Source: Runella slithyformis DSM 19594 (GTDB lineage Bacteria; Bacteroidota; Bacteroidia; Cytophagales; Spirosomataceae). Taken from it: 64,000 nucleotides of DNA. The notes beneath the pieces are model-generated. The model was not told the origin of the DNA and searched no databases. It saw only the letters and a list, made by a program, of their open reading frames with translations. Location: NCBI RefSeq assembly GCF_000218895.1, contig NC_015703.1:4291001-4355000 (forward strand), read 5' to 3'. Made by a program: the position numbers and the translations under genes. Below are positions 17,417 through 25,484 of this stretch, piece after piece; the first letter of the stretch is position 1; each line of letters opens with the position of its first letter.

Positions 17417-17977
17417 TTAGTCCTGCAAATTCAGCACTTTTTTTACTTCGTTATAATCCTTCCAATTCACATGGCCGAGGCGCGCGCCTGTGGCCGGAGG
17501 TACGATGACCGCCCGAAATTCTTCATCGACAAAAAATTGGTTTACGTCCACGTCTTTGGAGAATGATACAAAGGCCGAAATTCGGCCCGGTTCCATGGCA
17601 AATGAGTACGTTACGTGGGCGTCATTAAAATACGTATCCCAAGGCACGGCATTGACAAAGGCTTTATTGGCGGCGGTGCGGTTGTAAAGAAAAGTCATGC
17701 CGCCATCCATCGTTTTTTGGGTCAGGTAGGTCTGAATCACCCCACCCTGCAACCCAATGGTAGAATAGCGTTCGGTTTTGTTGTAGTTGGTAATAAAGGA
17801 TTGTTTGGAGACCGATACCCAGTTGGTGGAATAAAAGGCTGCACCGCTTGAGGTGCCCGGATCTCCTTTGGGGCCGACGGGACCCTGCGGCCCAACGGGC
17901 CCCGGTTCTCCCTGTGTGCCCGAGCAGGCAGAAACAAAAAGGGCCAGTGCAATGACTAAATAAGCGTACATTTTCAT
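17417..17977 (-). CDS. Lipoprotein with short collagen-like segment
   Basis: A 186-residue lipoprotein. Starting at the ATG at 17977 (or 17971) gives a clear signal with lipobox VSAC. Five or six Gly-X-Y triplets follow at once (GEPGPVGPQGPVGPKGDPG), then a globular domain of about 150 residues (FYSTNWVSVSKQSF onward) of unknown family. Such collagen-like spacers directly after the lipid anchor are common in Bacteroidota surface or periplasmic lipoproteins. A longer in-frame start at 18028 would place ~17 polar residues before the signal and is disfavoured. Function unknown. Confidence 0.82.
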   Translation of the reverse strand: MKMYAYLVIALALFVSACSGTQGEPGPVGPQGPVGPKGDPGTSSGAAFYSTNWVSVSKQSFITNYNKTERYSTIGLQGGVIQTYLTQKTMDGGMTFLYNRTAANKAFVNAVPWDTYFNDAHVTYSFAMEPGRISAFVSFSKDVDVNQFFVDEEFRAVIVPPATGARLGHVNWKDYNEVKKVLNLQD

Positions 17978-18206
17978 AGTGTTAGAGAGCGCCTCTGCCT
18001 TCAAAGAGACTTTTTTTAAGTGATTCATATCCTGAAGGCCCTGTAAAAGATATGATGGTTGGATGTAAACGAAATATGCATCATTAACGACGATTTCCGA
18101 AAGATATTTAGAATGACTTTGAGAAATCCATATTTTGTTTTATCCGTCTTTCTTCACCCTTTCATAAGTCTTTCCCTCCCAACGTTTTTCTGTCGGGCTA
18201 TCTTCT

Positions 18207-18214
18207 TATCTTTG
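18207..18214 (+). promoter_or_regulatory. -7 box for the 76-residue gene
   Basis: TATCTTTG, a perfect TAnnTTTG match, 24 bp before the ATG at 18239. It decides this start against the longer in-frame one at 18059. Confidence 0.65.
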
Positions 18215-18238
18215 CCCCCAAACCAAAAATCAGAAAAA

Positions 18239-18469
18239 ATGAGTTTAATGAAAGCCTACCCATACCTCTACCGTTGGGCAGAAACGTACGGAAAAGTCGA
18301 ATTTGGACAATTGCAGGACACCGAAGGATTGGTGCGCTGCATTGATGAAGGTGGAATCGTTTTTGAATCCGCCAAAAAAGTAAAAGACCTGGACGCGGCC
18401 CTCAAAATGGCCGAAGAGGCCATTTATGAGTGGTTTGAAGTCAATGACCCCGATGAGTTGGACGATTAA
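18239..18469 (+). CDS. Small acidic hypothetical protein
   Basis: A 76-residue acidic protein, MSLMKAYPYLYRWAETYGKVEF onward in pieces, ending FEVNDPDELDD. It reads like a single alpha/beta domain with no membrane segment. I do not recognise a family. The start is fixed by the perfect -7 box just upstream. It sits 65 bp before purK, separated by a short tandem-word spacer, and may be cotranscribed with it. Confidence 0.72.
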   Translation: MSLMKAYPYLYRWAETYGKVEFGQLQDTEGLVRCIDEGGIVFESAKKVKDLDAALKMAEEAIYEWFEVNDPDELDD

Positions 18470-18534
18470 CCGGTTTCTTTCGGAAAACGGATACACGAAA
18501 TAACGGATAACAGATTAACTAATAACAGATAACG

Positions 18535-19668
18535 GTGTTTGATATTAAACAAAAAGTAGGGGTTTTGGGCGGCGGCCAATTAGGCCTGATGTTGTTGCAG
18601 GCCGCCATTGACTGGAATTTGCACGTCAAAATCTTAGACGCGGCCGATGCCCCCTGTGCAGCCATTGCGCCCGAATTTGTGGAGGGCTCTTTGCAGGACT
18701 ATGAGGCGGTGTATCAATTCGGACAGGATGTAGAGGTAATGACCATCGAGATCGAGAAAGTAAATGTGGATGCTTTGGAGGCGCTCGAACGCGAAGGGAA
18801 AAAGGTGTTCCCGCAGCCGAACGTCATTCGATTGATTCAGGATAAGCGTCTGCAAAAGCAGTTTTACCGCGACCACAACCTTCCCACGGCCGACTTTGTG
18901 CTGACCGAAAACCGCGCTGATGTCCGAAATCATGCAGCATTTTTGCCCGCATTTCACAAACTGGGAAAAGACGGATACGACGGCAAAGGTGTGCAGCGTA
19001 TTGCTTCTGTCGATGATTTTGACAAGGCATTTGATTCTCCCGGATTGCTCGAAAAAGCCGTTGACTTCGACAAAGAATTGGCCGTCATTGTCGCCCGGAA
19101 CGAGCGCGGGGAGGTGGCCACGTTTCCCACGGTAGAGATGGTGTTTCACCCCGAAGCCAACTTGGTCGAATACCTTTTTGCGCCTGCGGATATTTCCAAA
19201 GAAATTGAGCAACAGGCCGAGGAACTGGCCAAAAGAACCGCCCAAGCCATCGGAATTGTGGGGCTGCTGGCGGTTGAGATGTTTTTGACCAAAGACGGTC
19301 AGGTGCTCATCAATGAAGTGGCCCCGCGCCCGCACAACAGCGGCCACCATACCATTCGCGCCAATTTTACCTCGCAGTTTGAACAGCATTGGCGGGCCAT
19401 TCTTAACCTTCCATTAGGCGATACCACTGCCTATACCCCCGCCGCCATGGTCAATTTGCTCGGTGAAGAAGGCCATACCGGCCCCGCGCATTATGAAGGC
19501 ATGGAAGCATTGCTGGCCACTCATGGGGTATTTCCTTTTTTATACGGGAAAAAAATCACGAAACCTTTTCGTAAAATGGGCCATATCACCGTGACCGACA
19601 GCGATTTGACACGGCTGAAAGAAAAAGCGGAATGGGTAAAAAATGCCTTGAAAGTGGTGACGAAATAA
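18535..19668 (+). CDS. purK: 5-(carboxyamino)imidazole ribonucleotide synthase
   Basis: A 377-residue ATP-grasp enzyme of purine biosynthesis. It carboxylates AIR to N5-CAIR using ATP and bicarbonate. The N-terminus shows VGVLGGGQLGLMLLQAA, and the ATP-grasp core has LGKDGYDGKGVQRI, FDKELAVIVARNERGEV and EVAPRPHNSGHHTI, all typical of PurK. The gene begins with GTG at 18535; no in-frame ATG lies near enough upstream. The spacer before it contains repeated words of the AATAACGGATAACAG type. The partner purE is not in the window. Confidence 0.96.
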   Translation: MFDIKQKVGVLGGGQLGLMLLQAAIDWNLHVKILDAADAPCAAIAPEFVEGSLQDYEAVYQFGQDVEVMTIEIEKVNVDALEALEREGKKVFPQPNVIRLIQDKRLQKQFYRDHNLPTADFVLTENRADVRNHAAFLPAFHKLGKDGYDGKGVQRIASVDDFDKAFDSPGLLEKAVDFDKELAVIVARNERGEVATFPTVEMVFHPEANLVEYLFAPADISKEIEQQAEELAKRTAQAIGIVGLLAVEMFLTKDGQVLINEVAPRPHNSGHHTIRANFTSQFEQHWRAILNLPLGDTTAYTPAAMVNLLGEEGHTGPAHYEGMEALLATHGVFPFLYGKKITKPFRKMGHITVTDSDLTRLKEKAEWVKNALKVVTK

Positions 19669-19699
19669 TAATCCACATTTCCGCTGTAAGCAGTTCGTG

Positions 19700-20127
19700 T
19701 TAAATCTCAGGGAAATGATCAGTGAGCCATTGAGGAAGATTGAAATGAACAAACTCACTTATTTTGGCAGGATAATAGCCGGAATACACCAATTCCGTAC
19801 GATTGTAAGTTACATTAATGAGTTGTAAATGAGCAATGAGAGTGATGTTTTTACGCAGTAAACCAAGCGTATTTTGATACATTTTTCTAATAACGGCAGG
19901 CTTTACGCTATGCCCACCTGCTTGCTCACGCAGGAAGGCACGGTCGAGGTAAAGTTGTAAGTCGTTGGTAAAGAAAAGAATAACATGAATATGGTAGTGA
20001 GGATGAAATTTTTTCACCCAACGCAAAAAATCGTAGTGGCTGTCAGTGCCGAGATTTAGCTCAACGCCGAAGTGTTAGTACTTTTGCCAACGCCCGGCGG
20101 GCCTGCAATGATATACAGAATGGGCAT
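19700..20127 (-). pseudogene. Decayed zeta-toxin-like P-loop kinase
   Basis: The ATG at 20127 opens MPILYIIAGPPGVGKSTN, a clear Walker A motif, but the frame stops after ~23 codons. A different frame resumes at once with FGVELNLGTDSHYDFLRW and runs to the TAA at 19700, with the C-terminal half typical of zeta-toxin-like kinases (HVILFFTNDL, LDRAFLREQAGGH, YNRTELVYSGYYP). The middle of the protein is missing, so the gene has lost an internal segment and its frame. Its ATG follows directly on the stop of the small gene at 20128-20367, the usual layout of such pairs. An intact analogous module lies at 26686-27638. Confidence 0.75.
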
Positions 20128-20367
20128 TTACCGAACTGCTTTGATTGTACCGTCAACATATTCGGCTAAGATCTTTCCCTCTTTTTCGTATACAAAAGGC
20201 TGGCCTATATTAAAGAGGTGTTGGCGTATCTTTAAAATAGAATTCTTATAAAATTCTTCCCGCTCTTCGGGGGTCATTTCATAAATTGGTTTCTGCAACG
20301 TACCCGTAGTGAGAGCAAAATCTATATCGGTAGGTTCTTGAGCAACAGTAGCCATATTGTTGTGCAT
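20128..20367 (-). CDS. Small partner of the zeta-like kinase (antitoxin candidate)
   Basis: A 79-residue protein encoded immediately upstream of, and abutting (TAA-ATG), the decayed zeta-like kinase. Its C-terminal half reads GQPFVYEKEGKILAEY then DGTIKAVR. A similar signature, LIAEDGKLIEIFPDGSRTF, occurs in the small protein upstream of the second zeta-like kinase at 26686-26910. The shared pattern G-V-(E/D)GK-(I/L)-E-x2-DG suggests that both belong to one small-protein family, perhaps an antitoxin or kinase accessory (inference). An alternative ATG is four codons inside. The gene appears intact although its partner is broken. Confidence 0.62.
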   Translation of the reverse strand: MHNNMATVAQEPTDIDFALTTGTLQKPIYEMTPEEREEFYKNSILKIRQHLFNIGQPFVYEKEGKILAEYVDGTIKAVR

Positions 20368-20546
20368 AATTGTTAATTCAAATCTATTGTTTTTTCCTGA
20401 ATCTGCTTTTTTATCATTAAAGAAAGGGGCGATTTACAAAAAAGAAAAAGGAGGTGTTTGTGCAGATGATGACCGAACCAAATATCTTTACGTCTCGTTC
20501 TGAAAATAGTCGTTTGCGCTTTTAAAGATAACTTTCTACTAAAAAA

Positions 20547-21851
20547 ATGACTCCCAATCTCCCAAAAACCGAACTCAAACGCGTTGTCATTGTGGGCGCG
20601 GGGTTCGGTGGGCTTGTGCTGGCGCGTGAGCTTTCCAAGCGTTCTGATGTACAGATTGTATTGATAGATAAGAATAACTACCACCAGTTCCAGCCGCTTT
20701 TTTATCAGGTAGCCATGGCGGGGTTGGAACCCAGTTCGATTTCCTTTCCGTTGCGGAAAGTATTTCAATCCAAACACAACGTTCATATTCGGGTGACGGA
20801 AGTGGTGAAAATTGATGCCGAAGCCAATGTGATCGAAACCAAGCTGGGTCCCGTAGAGTATGATTTTTTGGTATTGGCCACGGGAGCGGATACCAATTTT
20901 TTCGGCATGAAAAACATGATCGAAAACGCCATGCCCATGAAATCGGTGTCGGAGGCGTTGGCGTTGCGTAACCGAATGCTGCAAAATTTTGAAGATGCTT
21001 TAAGCGTGGAAACCCTCGAAGAACGGCACGGTCTGATGAACGTGGTGATCGTGGGAGGCGGCCCGACGGGCGTGGAAGTGGCCGGTACACTGGCCGAAAT
21101 GAAACGACATATTTTGCCCAAAGATTATCCCGAGCTCAATTTTGATTCGATGCAGATCTACCTGTACGAATCGTCGCCGGAAGTGCTGGAGGTGATGTCG
21201 GACCAAGCTTCCAAAAAAGCCAAAGAGTACTTGACGGATTTGGGCGTAAATCTGCGTCTTGGCGTTAGAATCATTGATTTTGACGGAAAATATGCCACCA
21301 CCAATACGGGCGACCGCCTCCGAACCAACAACCTGATCTGGGCGGCCGGCGTGAAAGCCAACGCCATTGAGGGCATCCCTGTCGCTTCCATTGTACGCGG
21401 AGGAAGGGTGAAAGTAAACCGATTCAGTCAGGTGGAAGGCACTCAAAATATATTTGCGTTGGGTGATCTGGCTTCCATGGCGGAAGAAAAGTACCCGAAC
21501 GGTCACCCGCAATTGGCGCAGCCCGCCATGCAGCAGGGCGAACTGCTCGCCAAAAACATGGTGCGAATGATGAAAGGGCAGGAGATGAAACCGTTTACGT
21601 ACAAAGATTTAGGATCGATGGCCACTGTGGGTCGTAACCTGGCCGTGGTAGACTTGCCTTTCTGGAAATTTCAGGGCTTTTTTGCGTGGCTGACCTGGAT
21701 GTTCGTCCACCTGATTTCGATTGTTGGCGTGAAAAATCGCCTGTTGATCTTTATCAACTGGCTCTGGAATTATGCTACCTACGACCAGTCGCTTCGGTTG
21801 ATCATCAAACCCAAAATTGGAAAGGAAAAAGAACCCGCAGAGTTGCTTTAA
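20547..21851 (+). CDS. ndh: Type II NADH:quinone oxidoreductase
   Basis: A 434-residue FAD flavoprotein that passes electrons from NADH to quinone without pumping protons. The FAD dinucleotide site is VVIVGAGFGGLVLARELS, followed by DKNNYHQFQPLFYQVA. The NADH site is VVIVGGGPTGVEVAGTLAEM, and FALGDLASM and HPQLAQPAMQQG are family motifs. The C-terminus has a hydrophobic hairpin (FFAWLTWMFVHLISI and LLIFINWLWN) that anchors it to the membrane. It stands alone; together with the lone nuoH downstream it belongs to the respiratory chain. Strong family match. Confidence 0.93.
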   Translation: MTPNLPKTELKRVVIVGAGFGGLVLARELSKRSDVQIVLIDKNNYHQFQPLFYQVAMAGLEPSSISFPLRKVFQSKHNVHIRVTEVVKIDAEANVIETKLGPVEYDFLVLATGADTNFFGMKNMIENAMPMKSVSEALALRNRMLQNFEDALSVETLEERHGLMNVVIVGGGPTGVEVAGTLAEMKRHILPKDYPELNFDSMQIYLYESSPEVLEVMSDQASKKAKEYLTDLGVNLRLGVRIIDFDGKYATTNTGDRLRTNNLIWAAGVKANAIEGIPVASIVRGGRVKVNRFSQVEGTQNIFALGDLASMAEEKYPNGHPQLAQPAMQQGELLAKNMVRMMKGQEMKPFTYKDLGSMATVGRNLAVVDLPFWKFQGFFAWLTWMFVHLISIVGVKNRLLIFINWLWNYATYDQSLRLIIKPKIGKEKEPAELL

Positions 21852-21957
21852 AAAGCATGCCGTTTGTAGATATTTTACCGTTCTTCCGCCCTTTTTGCCG
21901 GTTCCGGTACTCGGTTGCCAATCCTCAAAATAGTGGATAATCCGACGGAGAAACCTG

Positions 21958-21965
21958 TACGTTTG
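21958..21965 (+). promoter_or_regulatory. -7 box for the second SPFH gene
   Basis: TACGTTTG, a perfect TAnnTTTG match, 27 bp before the ATG at 21993. Confidence 0.6.
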
Positions 21966-21992
21966 TGACATAAATTTTAAACCCAAACGACT

Positions 21993-22898
21993 ATGTTTCT
22001 GATTGTTCTTGGAGTAATTGTCGTCATAGCAGGTTTTGCTGTCAATACTCCATCGTTGGCATTTGCCAAATTTTCCCGTCCGGTAAAGGTAGCGGGTGTA
22101 GTTTTGGCCATTTTTGGAGTCCTTACTTCCTGCATCAAGCAAGTTGATGCGGGTTCGGTAGGAATAGAATCTTTATTTGGAAAAGTGAGTGATCGCACCC
22201 TCAGCAGCGGTCTCAATTTTGTAAACCCTTTGGTAGAGGTTACGAGTATTGATACAAAAACTCAAAATTATACCATGTCGGCTGTACATGATGAAGGCGA
22301 TAAAGGTGGGGACGACGCCATTCGTATTCTGACCGCGGACGGGCTACAGGTAGAAATTGATCTGACCATTCTCTACCGGGTCATTCCTTCGGAAGCCCCC
22401 AAAATTTACCGTGAAATCGGGCCAACCTACGTTGAAAAAATCGTGCGTCCCATCACTCGGACCCGCATCCGCGACAATGCAGTTAATTATGATGCCGTGG
22501 CATTGTATTCTACTAAGCGCGATGAATTTCAAAATCGTATTTCCAAGCAAATTGAGCAGGAATTTAAAGCCAGAGGCATATTTCTTGAAAATGTGCTGAT
22601 TCGTAACATCAACCTGCCCGAATCGGTCAAAAAGACCATTGAATCTAAAATCAATGCCGAGCAGGATTCGCAGAAAATGCAGTTTGTGTTGAGCAAAGAA
22701 AAACAGGAAGCCGAGCGTAAACGTGTCGAAGCGCAGGGGATTGCCGATTATCAACGCATTATTTCGGAAAGTTTGACCGACCGTCAGTTGCAGTACGAAC
22801 AAATCAAGGCCCAAAAAGAGTTGGCGGCGTCGCCCAATTCCAAGATCATCATTATGGGAGGGAAAGGCAGTGTGCCCGTGATTTTGGGCGATAAATAA
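21993..22898 (+). CDS. SPFH/Band 7 membrane protein (prohibitin-like)
   Basis: A 301-residue prohibitin-homology protein with two N-terminal hydrophobic segments (MFLIVLGVIVVIAGFAV and VAGVVLAIFGVLTSC), then the SPFH domain from VDAGSVGIESLFGKV. The coiled-coil part contains KINAEQDSQKMQFVLSKEKQ, nearly the same as in the lipoprotein paralogue at 5364-6152. The C-terminus ends in SPNSKIIIMGGKGSVPVIL, again shared in pattern with the paralogue (SPNSKVIITGGGAPLLI). It probably forms a membrane ring with or without a protease partner. No TTCTAA array precedes this copy, so regulation differs from the paralogue. Confidence 0.9.
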   Translation: MFLIVLGVIVVIAGFAVNTPSLAFAKFSRPVKVAGVVLAIFGVLTSCIKQVDAGSVGIESLFGKVSDRTLSSGLNFVNPLVEVTSIDTKTQNYTMSAVHDEGDKGGDDAIRILTADGLQVEIDLTILYRVIPSEAPKIYREIGPTYVEKIVRPITRTRIRDNAVNYDAVALYSTKRDEFQNRISKQIEQEFKARGIFLENVLIRNINLPESVKKTIESKINAEQDSQKMQFVLSKEKQEAERKRVEAQGIADYQRIISESLTDRQLQYEQIKAQKELAASPNSKIIIMGGKGSVPVILGDK

Positions 22899-22972
22899 AC
22901 GGTAGGGGCAGGGCTTGCCTCTGCCCTGAGGCTTTGGTTAAAAAGCGTCAGTTGATCATTGAAGAGTAAAGA

Positions 22973-23008
22973 ATTGGCCGGTTTCCTCTATTTTGGAAAT
23001 CGGCCAAT
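22973..23008 (+). terminator. Terminator-like stem-loop after second SPFH gene
   Basis: ATTGGCCG-GTTTCC pairs with GGAAAT-CGGCCAAT across TCTATTTT and is followed by an A/T-rich tract. Confidence 0.65.
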
Positions 23009-23044
23009 ATATTTTATTTTTGAATAAATTAATCAGGCAAACCA

Positions 23045-23590
23045 ATGATAGAAGCGAGAGAGACAGCAGTTCTGCCCAAAACTTTGGAAGAGTTTATGGT
23101 TTGGGAGCCGGAAGACGGCTACAAATACGAATGGAATGACGGAGAGCTTATCAAATTTGTGGGCATGAATAAAACACAGGTTTTTATCTACGAGGTATTA
23201 AATCAGCTTTTTATTGAAAAGGGTTTTTGGAAATCAGGCACTTTGATCTCCGAGTATGATGTGCAACTGACCGGTATTCAAATGAGAAGGCCCGATATAG
23301 CTTATTTGTCTAAAGAACAAATAAAGCGAACGAAGCAAGGTGAGGATGAAATACCTGAATTTTTGATAGAGATTATTTCCGGAAGTGACAATGCCAATAA
23401 AGTCGAAGAAAAAACGGCTGAATATTTTAAAGCAGGCGTAAAAATCATGTGGCTGATTTATCCCGACAATAAAACAGTCCATGTCTATACTTCACGCAAA
23501 CAGGTACAGATATGTACCGATGATGATATCTGTTCGGCCAAGCCTATTCTTCCCGAATTTGAGCTGAGTGTCAATACCCTTTTCGCTTAA
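23045..23590 (+). CDS. Uma2-family (DUF820) nuclease-fold protein
   Basis: A 181-residue protein of the Uma2/DUF820 family, which has the PD-(D/E)xK nuclease fold. The core motif is visible: MRRPDIAYLSKEQ (the PD), EFLIEIISGSDN (the E of the ExK strand region) and KVEEKTAEYFKAGVKIMWLI. These proteins are highly multiplied in cyanobacteria and Cytophagales, and their function is unknown although a restriction or transposition link is often suggested. Monocistronic, with terminators on both sides. Confidence 0.85.
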   Translation: MIEARETAVLPKTLEEFMVWEPEDGYKYEWNDGELIKFVGMNKTQVFIYEVLNQLFIEKGFWKSGTLISEYDVQLTGIQMRRPDIAYLSKEQIKRTKQGEDEIPEFLIEIISGSDNANKVEEKTAEYFKAGVKIMWLIYPDNKTVHVYTSRKQVQICTDDDICSAKPILPEFELSVNTLFA

Positions 23591-23626
23591 TTCTCAAAAA
23601 AATCCGAAACGGGAATACATATTTCT

Positions 23627-23663
23627 AACGGTCTGACGGTTAAAAACCGCCAGACCGTTTTTT
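23627..23663 (+). terminator. Intrinsic terminator after Uma2 gene
   Basis: AACGGTCTGACGGT pairs with ACCGCCAGACCGTT (one mismatch) across TAAAA, followed by Ts. It also lies at the end of the convergent gene. Confidence 0.88.
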
Positions 23664-23670
23664 GAGACTG

Positions 23671-24102
23671 CTACACTAAACTTCGAAACTGAAACAGGCC
23701 AAACGACATAATAACGCCCCAAATAATGCCCCAAAGCAGCATCTGAGCGATGATCGTGTGCTTGGGTACTTTGAAGGAGACCGCAATCAGCGTGCCGCCG
23801 ATGGGTGTAAAAAGTAACGGCGTCAGAATGGCAATGCCCGTCATGCCCGACCGCTTCCATACCCGCACCGCCAAACGCGACCGTTTACTGAACAATTTTG
23901 GTTTTTTCTTCCGATAACGCCCGATCAATTGCTGGATGGCGCTGCCCAAAAAGACGAAAATAACGACACTGAGCATCATTCCCACCACGGTACAAAGGGC
24001 CGTTTCCCACCAGCTCAGGCTGAGCGCTACGCCCGCCAACGGGCCCGCCACGAACTTTACCATGCTCGCCAATACGACTGAAATATATTTTGCCCAAGGC
24101 AT
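23671..24102 (-). CDS. Hypothetical integral membrane protein
   Basis: A 143-residue protein with about four hydrophobic segments (VVLASMVKFVAGPLAGVALS, ALCTVVGMMLSVVIFVFLG, TGIAILTPLLFTPIGGTLIA, IIAQMLLWGIIWGVIMSFG). A basic loop (RYRKKKPKLFSKRSR) lies between segments two and three. The PLLFTPIGGTLIA segment loosely recalls the small-multidrug-export/DedA-like group, but I cannot assign it. Monocistronic, convergent with Uma2 and divergent from nadA. Confidence 0.7.
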   Translation of the reverse strand: MPWAKYISVVLASMVKFVAGPLAGVALSLSWWETALCTVVGMMLSVVIFVFLGSAIQQLIGRYRKKKPKLFSKRSRLAVRVWKRSGMTGIAILTPLLFTPIGGTLIAVSFKVPKHTIIAQMLLWGIIWGVIMSFGLFQFRSLV

Positions 24103-24206
24103 TTTTACGAGAGTGATTTTGTTGAATATTCAGCAAAGTAGTCATTAACTTAGGACGAACAACCCAAAATCCCAAAAATCTGCTTACAATCAAAAAACAA
24201 TTTGTG

Positions 24207-24214
24207 TAAGTTTG
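24207..24214 (+). promoter_or_regulatory. -7 box for nadA
   Basis: TAAGTTTG, a perfect TAnnTTTG match, 19 bp before the ATG at 24234. Confidence 0.65.
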
Positions 24215-24233
24215 GGCCAAATATCAGATAAAA

Positions 24234-25232
24234 ATGGAAATTCTTGAGCAAGTACAAAAATATGGATATGTGCGCGAAGCCGTAGCGCCGGAGATAGATC
24301 TGATTGCCGAAATCAACCGCCTTCGTAAAGAAAAGAACGCCGTTATTCTGGCGCATTACTACGTCGACGGAGCCATTCAGGACTTGGCTGATTACATCGG
24401 TGACAGCCTCGGATTGTCGCAACAGGCAGCCGCTACGCCCGCCGACATGATCGTTTTCTGCGGTGTACACTTCATGGGCGAAACCGCCAAAGTGCTCAGT
24501 CCGGAGAAAAAAGTCGTGATTCCTGACCTGAACGCAGGTTGTTCGCTGGCCGATTCCGCACCGGCGGATAAATTCGCGGCCTTCAAAGCCCAATATCCGG
24601 ACCATTTGGTATTGTCGTATATCAATTGCTCGGCCGAGATCAAAGCATTGTCAGACATCATCGTGACGTCGTCCAATGCCGTGAAAATCGTGGAGCAACT
24701 GCCCAAAGACCAAAAAATCATCTTCGCGCCCGATGCCAATTTAGGGCGGTACGTAGCCAAGAAAACGGGCCGTGATATGGTACTGTGGGACGGTGCCTGC
24801 ATTGTTCACGTCGATATTTCAGAAGCCAAACTGAAAGCCCTGCGCGAAAAATACCCCAATGCCCTGCTCGTGGCGCATCCGGAATGCAAAGACACTATCC
24901 TGCTTCAGGCGGATTTTGTGGGCTCAACCACCGCCATTTTGAAATTTGTGGCCGAAACTCCGCACGATGAGTTCATCGTGGCAACGGAAGCGGGTATTTT
25001 GCACAAAATGAAACAGGCTGCGGCGGGAACCGGCAAAAAGATCATCCCCGCGCCGGCCACCGAAAACAACACCTGCGCGTGCAGCGAATGCCCGTACATG
25101 AAGATGAACACGGTCGAAAAGCTGTACAATGCGCTGCTGTACGAGCAGCCCGAAATCACCGTTCCGGAAGATATTCGCCTGAAAGCCTACGAGTCTGTCA
25201 ATCGAATGCTGGAGATGAGCAAGAATCTGTAA
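24234..25232 (+). CDS. nadA: Quinolinate synthase A
   Basis: A 332-residue [4Fe-4S] enzyme that condenses iminoaspartate with dihydroxyacetone phosphate to quinolinate in NAD synthesis. Family motifs are [53 protein letters not shown] and [14 protein letters not shown], where the cluster cysteines sit in the first, the YINCSAE and the last motif. It is full length. nadB and nadC are not nearby. The perfect -7 box indicates its own promoter. Confidence 0.97.
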   Translation: MEILEQVQKYGYVREAVAPEIDLIAEINRLRKEKNAVILAHYYVDGAIQDLADYIGDSLGLSQQAAATPADMIVFCGVHFMGETAKVLSPEKKVVIPDLNAGCSLADSAPADKFAAFKAQYPDHLVLSYINCSAEIKALSDIIVTSSNAVKIVEQLPKDQKIIFAPDANLGRYVAKKTGRDMVLWDGACIVHVDISEAKLKALREKYPNALLVAHPECKDTILLQADFVGSTTAILKFVAETPHDEFIVATEAGILHKMKQAAAGTGKKIIPAPATENNTCACSECPYMKMNTVEKLYNALLYEQPEITVPEDIRLKAYESVNRMLEMSKNL

Positions 25233-25235
25233 CGG

Positions 25236-25331
25236 ATGCCTGATGTATATCCTGAGAATTTAACCGACGGAAATATTATTGTTGAAAACTCTATTGTTTG
25301 GTTAAAGATCAGGGACAATGAAAATAATTAA
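25236..25331 (+). CDS. Possible 31-residue small ORF
   Basis: A short frame (MPDVYPENLTDGNIIVENSI onward, 31 residues) starts 4 bp after nadA. It overlaps the ATG of a second small frame at 25318-25425. It is not recognised and may be a chance frame or a decayed gene remnant. Confidence 0.25.
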   Translation: MPDVYPENLTDGNIIVENSIVWLKIRDNENN

Positions 25332-25425
25332 AAGAGAGCCTTTATTTGAAAAGGTAGAAAAAGCTTTACTGAAAGCGTATCATCATATTCCTGCGGAACT
25401 TGAAGCTGAAAAAAAGAGGAACTGA
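25318..25425 (+). CDS. Possible 35-residue small ORF
   Basis: A basic 35-residue frame (MKIIKREPLFEKVEKALLKA onward) overlaps the stop of the previous small frame, as coupled genes do. Composition is plausible for a real small protein, but no family is recognised. Confidence 0.3.
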   Translation: MKIIKREPLFEKVEKALLKAYHHIPAELEAEKKRN

Positions 25426-25484
25426 ACAAATGATGTGTCGCCCAAGGTTCAAAAGAAGTAATTCTGTCACTATAATTCAACTCA

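Noticed and set aside
20373-20984. Long minus-strand frame overlapping ndh
   Set aside because: It lies antisense to a clear ndh gene and its composition is unlike a protein; shadow frame.
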